From Acidobacteriota bacterium (lineage in GTDB: Bacteria > Acidobacteriota > Terriglobia > Terriglobales > Acidobacteriaceae), in NCBI GenBank assembly GCA_021846985.1, contig JAJZVX010000026.1, forward strand, positions 1 to 50,528: 50,528 bases of DNA. The letters run 5' to 3'. The translations under genes and the position numbers were made by a program. A model generated the notes under the pieces. That model made no database searches, was not told where the DNA came from, and was given only the letters and a program-made list of their open reading frames with translations. This document shows, one piece after another, positions 8,850 to 18,873 of the stretch. Within the stretch, counting starts at the first letter, position 1; every line of letters begins with the position of its first letter.

Positions 8850-9545
8850 ATGACCGGCGAGCCCAGTCCCAGGTTTACCTTCGTTCAGCGGTTGATGCTG
8901 GCTGTCATTCCACCGGTGGTCACGGCGCTTCTCTGGCTGGTCAGCCGCACCTGGCGGTTTGAGGTCATTGCCGAAGAGGGCGTGGTTCCCACGGTCTACG
9001 GCGAGCGCTCTCCGTCGAATATCTATTGTTTCTGGCACCAGTGCGTCTTTCCCTGTACGGTCTATTTCCGCCACTCGCACGCGGTGATTCTGATCAGCAA
9101 GAGCTTTGATGGCGAGCTGATTACGCGCACGCTGCGCATGTGGGGTTTCGACGCGGTGCGGGGATCAAGCTCGCGGAGCGCGCGCGAGGGGCTGCTGGGC
9201 CTGGCCCAGGTGCTCGAAACGGGGCGCACGGCGATCTTTACCGCCGACGGGCCGCGCGGCCCAATCTATCAAACCAAGATGGGCCCCATCAAGCTGGCGC
9301 AAATGTCCGGCAGGCCCATCGGCTCGTTTTATCTTCTGCCGCGGCGCGCGTGGATTCTCAACTCCTGGGACCGTTTCTTGATCCCCAAGCCCTTCACGCG
9401 CATCTGCGTGAGCTGGGCGCGGTGGACCCATGTTTCTCCCGACCTGGACCCTGAAGGCTTTGAGCCCAAACGGCGCGAACTGAATGTGGCGCTGGAGAGC
9501 GCGCGCCTGCGCGCGCTGGCGCATTTTGGAATGGATGTGCAATGA
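8850..9545 (+). CDS. DUF374 lysophospholipid acyltransferase-family protein
   Basis: This 231-residue protein has an N-terminal hydrophobic anchor ([20 protein letters not shown]). It carries the DUF374 landmarks: [10 protein letters not shown] (an H-containing acyltransferase box), [35 protein letters not shown], and the [10 protein letters not shown] motif near 130. DUF374 proteins belong to the LPLAT superfamily and probably transfer acyl chains to lipid or lipid A-type acceptors at the inner membrane; the true acceptor is not known. The stop codon overlaps the queA start (ATGA), so the two are translationally coupled, although no functional link is evident. Confidence 0.85.
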   Translation: MTGEPSPRFTFVQRLMLAVIPPVVTALLWLVSRTWRFEVIAEEGVVPTVYGERSPSNIYCFWHQCVFPCTVYFRHSHAVILISKSFDGELITRTLRMWGFDAVRGSSSRSAREGLLGLAQVLETGRTAIFTADGPRGPIYQTKMGPIKLAQMSGRPIGSFYLLPRRAWILNSWDRFLIPKPFTRICVSWARWTHVSPDLDPEGFEPKRRELNVALESARLRALAHFGMDVQ

Positions 9546-10651
9546 GCACTGGAGGCCCGTCAGGGCCGGATCTTCGCGTGGCGGAGTTCGATTTCGATCT
9601 GCCGCCGGAACTGATTGCGCAGGAGCCTCCGGTGGAGCGGGGCGCAAGCCGCATGCTGGTGGTGGATCGCCGCACGGGAGCCTGGCGCGACTCCCTGTTC
9701 AGCGAATTGGGTTCGGCGCTGAAGCCGGGTGATCTGCTGGTGCTGAACGACAGCCGCGTCATTCCGGGGCGATTGTATGCGCGGCGCACGCTCAGGCGCG
9801 AGCGCGAAAAGCCTACGGGACGCATCGAAGTGATGCTGACCGAACCGGTGGCGAACGAGGGGGGCGACAACCTGTGGCATGCTCTGGTGCGGCCCGGGCG
9901 GAAGGTGGCCATCGGCGAGCGGTTGGTGTTTCCGGCGGCAGACGGCACCATCCTGCTGGAGGCCGAGGTGCTGGAGCGCGGGCTTTATGGCGAGCGCCTG
10001 TTGCGCTTTGCATCGGCCGGGGACTTTTATGCGGCGCTGGAGGGCATCGGCCATATGCCGCTGCCGCCCTACATTCATCGCGGTGATGTTGCCATGGACC
10101 GCGAGCGCTACCAGACGGTGTATTCGGCGGAGCGCGGATCGGTGGCGGCGCCCACCGCAGGACTGCACTTTACGCAGCAAATGCTGGATGCCCTCAGCCG
10201 GCGGGGCGTGGAGATCGCGCGCGTGACGCTGCACGTGGGGTTGGGGACCTTTGCGCCGCTGCGCGTGGAGCGCGTGGCGGAGGTGCACCTGCACCGCGAG
10301 CGCTATACGCTCACCGCCGTGGCGGCCGATGCCATCAACCGCGCGCGGGCCGAGGGACGGCGCATTGTGGCCGTGGGCACCACGGTGGTACGGACGCTGG
10401 AGCACGTCGCGCTTTTAGCCGGCGGCAGGTCGTTGGCGGCGCATTCCGGCGAGACGGAGATTTTTATTTCGCCGGGATTCGAGTTTCGCGTGGTGGATGC
10501 TTTGCTGACGAATTTTCACTTGCCGCAATCGAGCCTGATCATGTTGGTTTCGGCATTTGCCGGACGGGAGCGGGTGCTGGCGGCATACGGGCACGCGGTC
10601 GAGCAGCGGTACCGGTTTTTCAGTTATGGCGATTGCATGTTGCTGACGTGA
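9542..10651 (+). CDS. queA: S-adenosylmethionine:tRNA ribosyltransferase-isomerase QueA
   Basis: QueA transfers the ribosyl moiety of S-adenosylmethionine to 7-aminomethyl-7-deazaguanine in tRNA, giving epoxyqueuosine in the queuosine pathway. The 369-residue protein shows the family pattern from end to end: [15 protein letters not shown] near the N-terminus, [15 protein letters not shown], the highly conserved [23 protein letters not shown] and C-terminal [21 protein letters not shown]. Length is in the normal range of about 340-370. It overlaps the DUF374 gene by 4 bp. No other queuosine gene is in the window. Confidence 0.96.
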   Translation: MSTGGPSGPDLRVAEFDFDLPPELIAQEPPVERGASRMLVVDRRTGAWRDSLFSELGSALKPGDLLVLNDSRVIPGRLYARRTLRREREKPTGRIEVMLTEPVANEGGDNLWHALVRPGRKVAIGERLVFPAADGTILLEAEVLERGLYGERLLRFASAGDFYAALEGIGHMPLPPYIHRGDVAMDRERYQTVYSAERGSVAAPTAGLHFTQQMLDALSRRGVEIARVTLHVGLGTFAPLRVERVAEVHLHRERYTLTAVAADAINRARAEGRRIVAVGTTVVRTLEHVALLAGGRSLAAHSGETEIFISPGFEFRVVDALLTNFHLPQSSLIMLVSAFAGRERVLAAYGHAVEQRYRFFSYGDCMLLT

Positions 10652-10751
10652 AACGGCAGTTCACGGATTGCCGCCAAAGAGCGCCGCGAGGGAACCTCCG
10701 CTGGGTACTGCGCATTAGGAACCGTGCACTCCCCCTGTTACACTCTGTACC

Positions 10752-13448
10752 GTGCCTGACCAACCCAAGCCGCCGGTTTTTCTGCTGGACACCATGTCGT
10801 TCATCTTTCGCGCCTACCACGCCATGCAGGCATCGCGGCCCATGTCCACGCGCTCCGGGCTGCCCACAGCGGCTGTCTATGTTTTCGTCAACATGGTCAA
10901 AAAGCTGCGCCAGGACTTCGCGCCGCGCTACTTTGCGGCGGTCTTTGACGTCAGCGGCGAGGTCTTTCGCGACGAGAAGGCGCGGCAGATGGGGCCGCTG
11001 CGCAAGTGGAACGCCAAAACACAGAGCTTTGACGAGGTGAGCTACGAGGGGTACAAGGCCAATCGCGCGTCGATGCCCGAGGATTTGCGCCGGCAGATTC
11101 CTTACATCCGGCGGGCTCTGGAGGCGCTGCGCATTCCCATCCTGGAGGCGGAGGGATTCGAGGCCGACGACGTGATCGGTACCCTGGCGCGCGAGGCTGC
11201 CGGGCAGCAGCACGAGGTTTTCATCGTCTCCGGCGACAAAGACATGATGCAGCTTGTCACGCCGCGGGTGAAGGTTCTCAATCCGCAGAAGGACAACCTG
11301 ATTCTCGATGCGGCCAAGGTGGAGGAAGTGCTGGGCGTGCCGCCGGAGAAGGTGATCGACGTGATGGCGCTGCGCGGCGATGCCGTAGATAACGTGCCCG
11401 GGGCGCCCGGCATTGGCGACAAGGGCAGTGTGGAGCTGATCCGGGAGTTCGGCAGCGTGGAGGCGGTGCTCGACCGCGCTTCCGAGGTAAAGCGCAAAAC
11501 CTATCGCGAGTCGCTGGAGCAGAATCGCGAAGCCGTGCTGCTCTCCAAGGAACTGGTGACCATCGATACGCACGTTCCGGTTCCGTTGGACCTGCGCGCG
11601 ATGGAGACACAGGAGCCGGACATCGAAGCGTGCCGGGAGCTGTTCACGGAGCTGGAGTTCACGTCGATGCTGCGCGATCTGGCTCCTGCGGCGGCGGCGC
11701 CGGCGCTGGAGTGCTTGCAGGAGCCGGACCAGGCGCAGAGGGCGGCTTTCTTCGCCACGGCGCGGAAGGCGGGATTTGCTTTTGTACTGGATGCGGAGTC
11801 AGCGTCCGCCGCCGATGCGGAGGGCGGCGCAGCACGGCCGCGGACGATGTCGCTGCTCGATGTGGCCGAGGCGGCGGAGAGGAAGGCCAGTTTTGGCGCC
11901 GGAGTATGCGCGCAAAGCGGCGTTGCGCTTCGTCTGGCGCTGACGGGTGAGCTGCGCGCGCTGCTTGAAGACGCCGGCGTGCCCAAGCAGACGCACGATG
12001 CCAAGGCAGCGCTGCATGCATTGGCGGCGCAGGGCGCTGCGCTGTGCGGCGCGGTGGATGACACGATGCTGCTGTCGTACGCGCTGAATCCGACACACAC
12101 CACGCAGTCGCTGGCGGATGTGGCAGCGCGGCATGGGCAGGTCGCGCCGGACTCGCTGGCGGCCGGCGCGGCGGCGGTCCGCGCGCTCATGCCGCTCTTG
12201 CGCGAGGAGGCCGAAAAGGCCGGCGTTTTGCGCGTGTACGAGGAGATCGATCTACCCTTGGCGCCGGTTCTCTATCGCATGGAAGAGGCGGGCGTGCGCA
12301 TTGACACGGCGGTCCTGGAGGGGCTTTCGCGGCGATTCGGAATGGAGATGAAGCGCGCCGAGCAGCGCATCTTCGAGCTGGCCGGCAGAAGTTTCAACAT
12401 CAATTCCCCCAAGCAGCTCGGCGAAGTGTTGTTTACCGATCTTGGATTGCCCGCGCCCGCCGCGCGTGGCAAAACCAAGTCTGTTTCCACGGCACAGGAT
12501 GTGCTGGAGCAACTGGCGGAGAAGCACGAGGTGCCGCGCCTGGTGCTCGAATACCGGCGCTTGACCAAGCTGAAATCCACTTACGTCGATGCGCTGCCGT
12601 TGCTGGCAGACGCGCAGTCGCGGGTGCATACCACCTTTCAGGCGGCGGCCACGGCCACCGGGCGTCTGTCCTCCATCAATCCCAATCTGCAGAACATCCC
12701 TGTGCGAACAGAACTCGGGCGCGAAATTCGCGCGGCTTTCGTCTCCGCCCCCGGCACGCGGCTTCTCTCCGCCGATTACTCGCAGATCGAATTGCGCCTG
12801 CTCGCCCACTTCTCGGGTGATCCGCTGCTCCTGCGGGCTTACCGCAACAATGAGGACATTCATACGCTCACTGCAAGCGAGGTCTTCGGCATTCCGGTGG
12901 AGCACATGGACAAGGAGACGCGCAACCGCGCCAAGGCGGTAAACTTCGGCATCGTCTACGGCATCTCGCCATTTGGGCTGGCCGCGCAATTGGGCATTCC
13001 GCAGGCCGAGGCGCGCGCTTACATCGAGCGCTACTTCGCGCGTTACGCGGGCGTGCAGGCGTTCATTGAAAAGACGCTGGCCGATACGCGCAAAACGGGA
13101 AGCGTGCACACGCTCTTCGGCCGCGTGCGCCCCATCCCCGACCTGGAGAGCCGCAATCCCAACCAGCGCGGCTTTGCCGAGCGCACGGCCATCAACACGC
13201 CTCTGCAGGGTACGGCGGCCGACCTCATCAAGCTGGCCATGATCTCGCTGGACCGCAAGCTGGCCGAGCGGCGGCTCATGACTCGCATGCTGCTGCAGGT
13301 CCACGACGAACTGCTCTTCGAGGTGCCGGACGAGGAAAGCGGCGAGGCGGAAGCGCTGGTGCGCGCGGAGATGGAGGGCGTTGTCGCCCTCAGCGTTCCG
13401 CTGGTTGCCGATCTCGCCTTCGGGCCCAATTGGCGCGATCTGAAGTAG
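10752..13448 (+). CDS. polA: DNA polymerase I
   Basis: The GTG at 10752 starts an 898-residue protein. Residues 1-290 are the 5'-3' exonuclease (FLLDTMSFIFRAYHAM, FEADDVIGTLA, SGDKDMMQLV, DNVPGAPGIGDKGSVEL). Residues 320-500 correspond to the 3'-5' exonuclease fold, but Exo II and Exo III acidic/Tyr residues are not recognisable, so proofreading is probably lost. The polymerase domain is intact: motif A LLSADYSQIELRL with Asp675, motif B RNRAKAVNFGIVYGIS, and motif C VHDELLFE with His851-Asp852-Glu853. It acts in Okazaki fragment maturation and repair. It follows queA by 100 bp and may be transcribed with it. Confidence 0.96.
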   Translation: MPDQPKPPVFLLDTMSFIFRAYHAMQASRPMSTRSGLPTAAVYVFVNMVKKLRQDFAPRYFAAVFDVSGEVFRDEKARQMGPLRKWNAKTQSFDEVSYEGYKANRASMPEDLRRQIPYIRRALEALRIPILEAEGFEADDVIGTLAREAAGQQHEVFIVSGDKDMMQLVTPRVKVLNPQKDNLILDAAKVEEVLGVPPEKVIDVMALRGDAVDNVPGAPGIGDKGSVELIREFGSVEAVLDRASEVKRKTYRESLEQNREAVLLSKELVTIDTHVPVPLDLRAMETQEPDIEACRELFTELEFTSMLRDLAPAAAAPALECLQEPDQAQRAAFFATARKAGFAFVLDAESASAADAEGGAARPRTMSLLDVAEAAERKASFGAGVCAQSGVALRLALTGELRALLEDAGVPKQTHDAKAALHALAAQGAALCGAVDDTMLLSYALNPTHTTQSLADVAARHGQVAPDSLAAGAAAVRALMPLLREEAEKAGVLRVYEEIDLPLAPVLYRMEEAGVRIDTAVLEGLSRRFGMEMKRAEQRIFELAGRSFNINSPKQLGEVLFTDLGLPAPAARGKTKSVSTAQDVLEQLAEKHEVPRLVLEYRRLTKLKSTYVDALPLLADAQSRVHTTFQAAATATGRLSSINPNLQNIPVRTELGREIRAAFVSAPGTRLLSADYSQIELRLLAHFSGDPLLLRAYRNNEDIHTLTASEVFGIPVEHMDKETRNRAKAVNFGIVYGISPFGLAAQLGIPQAEARAYIERYFARYAGVQAFIEKTLADTRKTGSVHTLFGRVRPIPDLESRNPNQRGFAERTAINTPLQGTAADLIKLAMISLDRKLAERRLMTRMLLQVHDELLFEVPDEESGEAEALVRAEMEGVVALSVPLVADLAFGPNWRDLK

Positions 13449-13571
13449 AGTGCATGTCCGGCCGCGCGGGGCGCGGTATCATCAAAAACGAACCTGAACG
13501 ATGCGCCGCGAAGCCGCATGGTCGCGGCCGCGGTGTCTGGATTTTCCCAATGATCGATGGAGCGATGAGCG

Positions 13572-14465
13572 ATGAGCGAGAAGATGGCAGTGACCGCGGC
13601 CGCCGCGGGAACGTTTACGATGGGCGGCGACCTGACCGTCAACCGCCTAGGTTACGGCGCAATGCGCATCACGGGGCCTGGTATCTGGGGACCGCCGAAG
13701 GACAAGGCTGCCTGCCTTGCTACGATGCGGCGCGCCGTGGAGCTGGGTGTGAACCTGATCGATACTGCCGATTCGTACGGACCCAACGTTTCAGAAGAAC
13801 TGATTGCCGAGGCGCTCCATCCATATCCTGCCGGTCTGGTGATCGCCACCAAGGGCGGATGGGAGCGCGTGGGGCCTGGGCAGTGGATTCATAACGCCGG
13901 GCCGAAGCATCTGGCGGAGGCAGTGGAAGGAAGCCTGAAGCGGTTGCGGCTGGACCGCATCGATGTATATCAGCTTCACGTGCCCGATCCGGCAACGGCA
14001 TACGAAGCTTCGGTGGAAGCGCTGGCGAAGCTGAAGGAGGAGGGCAAGATCCGGCACGTTGCTTTGTCGAACGTGACGCGCGAGCACATTGAGCGCGCGC
14101 GCCGCATGGTGCCCATAGTAGCGGTCCAGAACCGCTACAGTTTCGTCGATCGCGAGTCCGATTTCATCGTGGATTATTGCGAGCGGAACGGCATCGGCTT
14201 TATGCCATGGGCGCCCATGGGGCAGGGAACCAAGGCGCATGAAGCCATTGAGAAAGCGGCGGCGGAACTGAAAATCACGCCGCTGCAGGCTGCGTTGGCA
14301 TGGCTGCTGAAACGGTCGAAGGTGATTCTTCCCATCCCGGGGACTTCGTCGCCTGTTCATGTGGAGCAGAACATCGCGGCCGCGGGCATTGAGCTGCCAC
14401 AGGCCATCTACGAGCAGCTTTCGGCGGTGAGCCATTCACCCATGAGTCTCCGCGAGTTGCGGTAG
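13572..14465 (+). CDS. Aldo/keto reductase
   Basis: This 297-residue TIM-barrel oxidoreductase has the tetrad-type segments NLIDTADSYGP (Asp, Tyr), IATKGGW (Lys) and VYQLHVPDP (His), plus LPIPGTSSP near the C-terminus for NADP(H) binding. It reduces carbonyls using NADPH; the physiological substrate is unknown. Two in-frame starts exist (13572 and an internal Met5); I use the first. It lies 123 bp after polA in the same direction and faces glmM convergently across 92 bp. Confidence 0.9.
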   Translation: MSEKMAVTAAAAGTFTMGGDLTVNRLGYGAMRITGPGIWGPPKDKAACLATMRRAVELGVNLIDTADSYGPNVSEELIAEALHPYPAGLVIATKGGWERVGPGQWIHNAGPKHLAEAVEGSLKRLRLDRIDVYQLHVPDPATAYEASVEALAKLKEEGKIRHVALSNVTREHIERARRMVPIVAVQNRYSFVDRESDFIVDYCERNGIGFMPWAPMGQGTKAHEAIEKAAAELKITPLQAALAWLLKRSKVILPIPGTSSPVHVEQNIAAAGIELPQAIYEQLSAVSHSPMSLRELR

Positions 14466-14557
14466 GCAATTTGCGGCGTGCGCACCCCATCCCCGGGCGT
14501 CCATGCCGGGCCGGAGGGGGCACACGCCTGCGAAGACGCAGGAAGAGTGGTGGATGT

Positions 14558-15922
14558 CTACGCGCCCAGCTCCGCGCGGATGGCATCGGCGATGGCATCC
14601 GCGTGGCGGCGCATGGCCTCTTCGCATTCCGCCTCAATCATGACGCGCGCCAGCTTTTCGGTTCCCGAGTAGCGGATGACGACGCGTCCGGAGTCACGAA
14701 GCTCTTCTTCGGCGGCGCGGATGCGCGCGACAACAGAAGGTATCTGATCGAGAGGGCTTTTTTCGCGGACTTTGACGTTGACGATGACCTGGGGATAGAC
14801 CCTGAGATCGGCGGTGAGCTCGTCGATGCTCTTTCCGGTGCGCGCGATAAGGTCGAGGACGACCAGCGCGGTGAGGAGGCCGTCGCCGGTGGTGGCCAGA
14901 TGCGGGAAAAGGATGTGGCCCGACTGCTCGCCGCCCAGTGCAGCGTTGTGTTCCTGCATCTGTTGGAGTACGTAGCGGTCGCCTACAGGAGCGCGAAGCA
15001 TGCGGATGGCGGAGCGTTTGAGGGCGGCTTCGAGGCCCATGTTGGACATGGTGGTGGCTACTACGATGTCGCCGGTGAGCATGCTGCGCGCCTTCAGGTC
15101 GCGCGCCGCCATTAACAGGATGGCATCGCCGTTAATGACCTTGTTGTGCGCGCCGGCGAGCATGCAGCGGTCGGCATCGCCATCGAAGGTGAGGCCCAGG
15201 TGCGCGCCACGCAGGCTGACTTCCGAGGCCACAAAATCCGGGTGAAGCGCGCCGCAGCCGTCGTTGATGTTGCGTCCGTTGGGCGCGATGTTGAGCAGTG
15301 TCACATCTCCACCCAGGCGGCGGAACAACTCCGGGGCCACCGCTGCAGCGGCGCCGTGGGCGCAGTCGGCGACGATGCGCAGGCCGGCGAGGGAAAGGCC
15401 AGGAACGCAGCTGCAGAGAAACTGGATGTAATCGGCCATGAGAGCGGCATTGTCCTCCACTGGCGGAAGTGTGGCCAGGTTGGGAACGGCTGTCTGGGCG
15501 GCGTGTTGCAGAATCTCCGTTTCCATGGCCAATTCCACGGCATCGGGGAGCTTGAAGCCGTCGGCGCCGAAGAGCTTGATGCCGTTGTCGCGCCAGGGGT
15601 TATGAGAGGCGGAGATGACCACGCCGGCGTGAAAGCCGTGTGTATGCGCCAGGAAGGCCACCGCAGGTGTGGGCACCACGCCGGCGCTTTCAACGCGCGC
15701 GCCGGCTTTGCGCAGGCCCGCGGCCAGCGTTGTCGCAATCCATGGGCTTGACTCGCGGGTATCGCGGCCGAGGATGACTCTCGGTTCGCCATGGGTTTTG
15801 GGAAGGGAGTGGCCGAGCGCAAGTCCCACGGCGAAGATGGTGGTGGGATCGAGTGGCGGCTGGCCGGCGACGGCACGGATGCCGTCGGTGCCGAAGAGTC
15901 TGCGCGATGCGGTGGGGGCCAT
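14558..15922 (-). CDS. glmM: Phosphoglucosamine mutase GlmM
   Basis: GlmM interconverts glucosamine-6-phosphate and glucosamine-1-phosphate, supplying UDP-GlcNAc for peptidoglycan and lipid A. The 454-residue protein has the phosphoserine loop VVISASHNP with Ser106, the Mg2+ loop TFDGDADR, the sugar-binding LGGEQSGHILF and the phosphate-binding RYSGTEKLARVMIEA near the C-terminus. The N-terminal RRLFGTDGIRAVAG is the usual GlmM start. It sits 76 bp downstream of the desaturase gene on the same strand. The length is normal. Confidence 0.96.
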   Translation of the reverse strand: MAPTASRRLFGTDGIRAVAGQPPLDPTTIFAVGLALGHSLPKTHGEPRVILGRDTRESSPWIATTLAAGLRKAGARVESAGVVPTPAVAFLAHTHGFHAGVVISASHNPWRDNGIKLFGADGFKLPDAVELAMETEILQHAAQTAVPNLATLPPVEDNAALMADYIQFLCSCVPGLSLAGLRIVADCAHGAAAAVAPELFRRLGGDVTLLNIAPNGRNINDGCGALHPDFVASEVSLRGAHLGLTFDGDADRCMLAGAHNKVINGDAILLMAARDLKARSMLTGDIVVATTMSNMGLEAALKRSAIRMLRAPVGDRYVLQQMQEHNAALGGEQSGHILFPHLATTGDGLLTALVVLDLIARTGKSIDELTADLRVYPQVIVNVKVREKSPLDQIPSVVARIRAAEEELRDSGRVVIRYSGTEKLARVMIEAECEEAMRRHADAIADAIRAELGA

Positions 15923-15998
15923 GGCTTGATTGTAGAGGCAGCGACCGGGGAAGCGGCACCGCCTGCGCGGAAGCCGGAGTGGCTTGCGCGCAGGCGGA

Positions 15999-17042
15999 TC
16001 AAGCGGCCGAGGGTTGATTGTCCGGGCTGAGCGGAGCAGGCGCGGGCAACTGTGCGCAGAACTGATAAGCGGGATCGGTTTTCTGCTTCTTCAGAATGGC
16101 CGCCAGAACCTTCCACCCCTGGAAGAGTCCTTTGGGACAGGGGGGCAGATCGGCTTCGATCAGCCGGTGCAGTTGGGGCAGGTTATAGCAGGGCACGGCG
16201 GCGTACATGTGGTGCTCTGTGTGGTAGTTCATGTGCCAGTAGAGGAATTCGAGGAAGGGATTGACGGTGATGGTTCGGCAGCAAAGGCGGAAATCGGGCA
16301 CATTGTCGCGCAGGCCGGAGTGCTGCAGGTTGTTGCAGAGATAGCAGAGCCATCCGCCGTAGTAGGGCGCGAAGGTGACGGTGGCCGCCAGGTACCACCA
16401 ATGCGTGGCGAAGGCAACGGCGATGATGGCGCCGTGTCCGGCCAGGACGAAGCGCGACCAGTTGATCCAGGCGCGCCGTTCCCGCGGCGAGGCATTGGCC
16501 AGCAGGGTACGATCCCAGGGCCGCATGGGCCGGCCAATCGCCGTCACGATGTTGTTGTAGAGAACAACGAAAAAGCCCCACGGATCGACGAAGTATCGAA
16601 GCATAAACTTGGTCAGCGTCAGGTCAGCGGGGAGCACGACCTCAAGGTCGTCGGGCGGATGCAGCGTGTATTTGTGATGCTCGGTGTGGCTTGCCCAGAA
16701 CTGGTGGTGGTTATACCAGATGAGGAAGGCGAAGAGCCGCACAAAGAACAGATTGAGCGATTTGGTTTTGAAGACCGTGTTGTGAACCAGTTCGTGGAAG
16801 CCGTGCAGGATGAACCGCCAGAAGGTTCCGTGAATGAAAAACAGGAGTAGGACAACAGGCCAGGGCCAGCGTCCTACCGAGTAGCAGGCGGCGAAACCCG
16901 AGAGCGCCAGCAGACCGAGAAAGCCGCCTGTCTGAACGAAGCCTTTGAAGTCGCTGCGCTGGTTCAATGCGATGAGCTGCTCGCGGGTAACGGGGGAGCG
17001 ATACCACGCGACCTTGCCCTGAGACAGACGCTCAGTATTCAT
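15999..17042 (-). CDS. Membrane fatty acid desaturase / hydroxylase
   Basis: This 347-residue integral membrane di-iron enzyme has the three histidine clusters of the family: HGFHELVH (80-87), HTEHH (119-123) and a third HTEHHMY near 275. Hydrophobic spans lie around 40-56, 60-78, 97-113 and 200-230. Such enzymes introduce double bonds or hydroxyls into acyl chains or sterol-like/carotenoid substrates; HTEHH in boxes two and three is common to beta-carotene ketolase-like and acyl-lipid desaturases. Which substrate is used is not clear. It is flanked by xseA (54 bp upstream) and glmM. Confidence 0.82.
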   Translation of the reverse strand: MNTERLSQGKVAWYRSPVTREQLIALNQRSDFKGFVQTGGFLGLLALSGFAACYSVGRWPWPVVLLLFFIHGTFWRFILHGFHELVHNTVFKTKSLNLFFVRLFAFLIWYNHHQFWASHTEHHKYTLHPPDDLEVVLPADLTLTKFMLRYFVDPWGFFVVLYNNIVTAIGRPMRPWDRTLLANASPRERRAWINWSRFVLAGHGAIIAVAFATHWWYLAATVTFAPYYGGWLCYLCNNLQHSGLRDNVPDFRLCCRTITVNPFLEFLYWHMNYHTEHHMYAAVPCYNLPQLHRLIEADLPPCPKGLFQGWKVLAAILKKQKTDPAYQFCAQLPAPAPLSPDNQPSAA

Positions 17043-17096
17043 GGGGAAGACCTCTCTTCAACACTGTATGTCAAGCCGATTACGAATTTCAACGGC

Positions 17097-18503
17097 TCAG
17101 GAGAGAGGCTTGCGGCGGGGCGCGGGACGCTCCACACGGCTGGTGAAGGCGCCGTCGGCGAGGCGGGTGGTGACGCGGTCGCCGGGAGCGACGCGGGTGA
17201 CCGAACGCAGCAGCGCGCCATCGGCATCAAGGACCAGCGCATAGCCGCGATCGAGTACCGCCAGAGGTGAGAGCGAAAGCAGACGGGCGTGCAGAGCGTC
17301 GAGCCGGGCCGAGGAGAACTGCGAGACGCGCACGATGGCGTGATCGAGGCGCGTGCGGGCCACCGCCAGGCGCTCGCGCGCCTGGGCAAGATTCTGGCGG
17401 GGGTCATGACGGAGCACGGCCGCCGTCAGCTCGGCCGCGCGGTTGCGCCGCTGCCGCAGTTGTTCGGCCGCTGCTGTTTCCAGGCGGAAGGCGAGCTCGT
17501 CCGCGCGCTGTTCAAGTCTGTGGAGGATCGTCATCATGCGGCTTTCAGTGCGACTCACGGGCAGGCGCGTGAGTTGCTGGCGCGCCTGCAGGAGCTGGAA
17601 GCGCAAGGCGCGCTCCAGCCGCTGCTCCAGGCCGGCAAGGTACTGGGCGATGTGGTGCTGGGCCTGGGTGATGAGTTCGGCGGCGGCCGAGGGCGTGGGG
17701 GCGCGCAGGTCGGCTGCAAAATCGGCGATGGTGAAATCGGTTTCGTGGCCGATGGCCGAAACCACGGGAAGCCGCGATGCGGCAATGGCGCGGGCCACGC
17801 GCTCGCTGTTGAAAGCCGCCATATCCTCGAGCGAGCCGCCGCCGCGAGCCACCACGATCAAATCCACAAGCCCCGAGGCGTTCAATTGCTCCAGCGCCAT
17901 TTCGATTTCGGCGGGAGCGGAATCGCCTTGCACGGAGACGGGATAAAGGAGAACGTTGAGTCCGGAGTGGCGCCGGCCGACAATGTTAAGGAAGTCGCGG
18001 ATGACGGCCCCGGTGGGCGACGTGACAATGCCCACGGTGCGCGGAAACGCCGGCAGCGGGCGCTTGCGGACAGCCTCGAAGAGGCCTTCGTTCTTGAGCC
18101 GCTCCTTCAATTGCTCGAAGGCGAGTTGCAGCGAACCGGCGCCAACAGGCTCCATGGTTTCGGCCACCAGTTGCATCTGTCCGCGCTGCTCGTAGACGCT
18201 GACGCGGCCGCGGACCAGCACATGCAGCCCGTCTTCGGGGCGGAAGCGCAGCAACAAAGCCTGGCGGCGGAAGAGCACCACCGGCAGTTGCGCCCCGGCA
18301 TCTTTGAGGGTGAAATAAACGTGGCCGGATGGCGCCGGGCGATGGTTTGAGATTTCACCCTGCACCCACACATCGCCGCATTCCTGTTCCACGAGCTCGC
18401 GCACGTGGCTCACTAGCTCGCTGACCGGCCAGACGTGCCGGGAATAGCTCGGCAGCTCGAACGCGAGGTCCAGTTGCGGCGGGAGTGGGGGGCGAGTCTT
18501 CAC
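17097..18503 (-). CDS. xseA: Exodeoxyribonuclease VII large subunit
   Basis: The 468-residue protein matches XseA throughout. It has an N-terminal OB-fold (VSELVSHVRELVE, DVWVQGEISN, GHVYFTLKD), the catalytic-domain segments PRTVGIVTSPTGAVIRDFL, VDLIVVARGGGSLEDMAAFN and ISAIGHETDFT-type (here VSAIGHETDFTIADF), then a long helical region. With XseB it degrades single-stranded DNA to oligonucleotides in repair. No xseB-like small acidic gene is adjacent, so the small subunit must be encoded elsewhere. It starts 24 bp after the HPt gene and may be transcribed with the phosphorelay genes. Confidence 0.95.
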   Translation of the reverse strand: MKTRPPLPPQLDLAFELPSYSRHVWPVSELVSHVRELVEQECGDVWVQGEISNHRPAPSGHVYFTLKDAGAQLPVVLFRRQALLLRFRPEDGLHVLVRGRVSVYEQRGQMQLVAETMEPVGAGSLQLAFEQLKERLKNEGLFEAVRKRPLPAFPRTVGIVTSPTGAVIRDFLNIVGRRHSGLNVLLYPVSVQGDSAPAEIEMALEQLNASGLVDLIVVARGGGSLEDMAAFNSERVARAIAASRLPVVSAIGHETDFTIADFAADLRAPTPSAAAELITQAQHHIAQYLAGLEQRLERALRFQLLQARQQLTRLPVSRTESRMMTILHRLEQRADELAFRLETAAAEQLRQRRNRAAELTAAVLRHDPRQNLAQARERLAVARTRLDHAIVRVSQFSSARLDALHARLLSLSPLAVLDRGYALVLDADGALLRSVTRVAPGDRVTTRLADGAFTSRVERPAPRRKPLS

Positions 18504-18527
18504 TGCTAAGCAGTGTAACCGGTGGGC

Positions 18528-18860
18528 TTACCTCCGGCTTTCGACGATGGCGCGCAACTGCGCAGCGATGTGGCCAAGCTTCTCGGCCATGGCGGGGTCG
18601 GGGCCGTTTTCGCGGGAATACAGAATCTCCAGTTCGCGGGCCAGGACGGTTCCCCTGGTGAGGCCGAAGGTTCCGAGCACGCCGGCCAGCTTGTGCGCGG
18701 CGATGTTGGCGGCTTCTTGCTGCTTTTCCGAGAGGCGATTACCGGCAAATGCGCGGCCGGCCTCTTCAAGGATGGCGATCCGCTGTTGCAGTTCGGGCAG
18801 GAATCGGGTCCAGAGTGCGTCAAGAGCCTGCTGGAGGCTGGATTGCGGGGTGGAATTCAT
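18528..18860 (-). CDS. HPt domain histidine phosphotransfer protein
   Basis: Starting at ATG 18860, just after the response regulator stop, gives 110 residues; the frame is open to 18899. It is an all-helical HPt module with the phosphorylatable His in AAHKLAGVLGTFGL, followed by RGTVLARELEILY and a C-terminal helix. HPt proteins shuttle phosphate between receiver domains. It lies directly downstream of a response regulator and a hybrid kinase with two receiver domains, which fits a multistep phosphorelay. A GAGGA about 10 bases upstream supports the start. The final output is not visible. Confidence 0.85.
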   Translation of the reverse strand: MNSTPQSSLQQALDALWTRFLPELQQRIAILEEAGRAFAGNRLSEKQQEAANIAAHKLAGVLGTFGLTRGTVLARELEILYSRENGPDPAMAEKLGHIAAQLRAIVESRR

Positions 18861-18873
18861 GGCGGGAGCGTCC

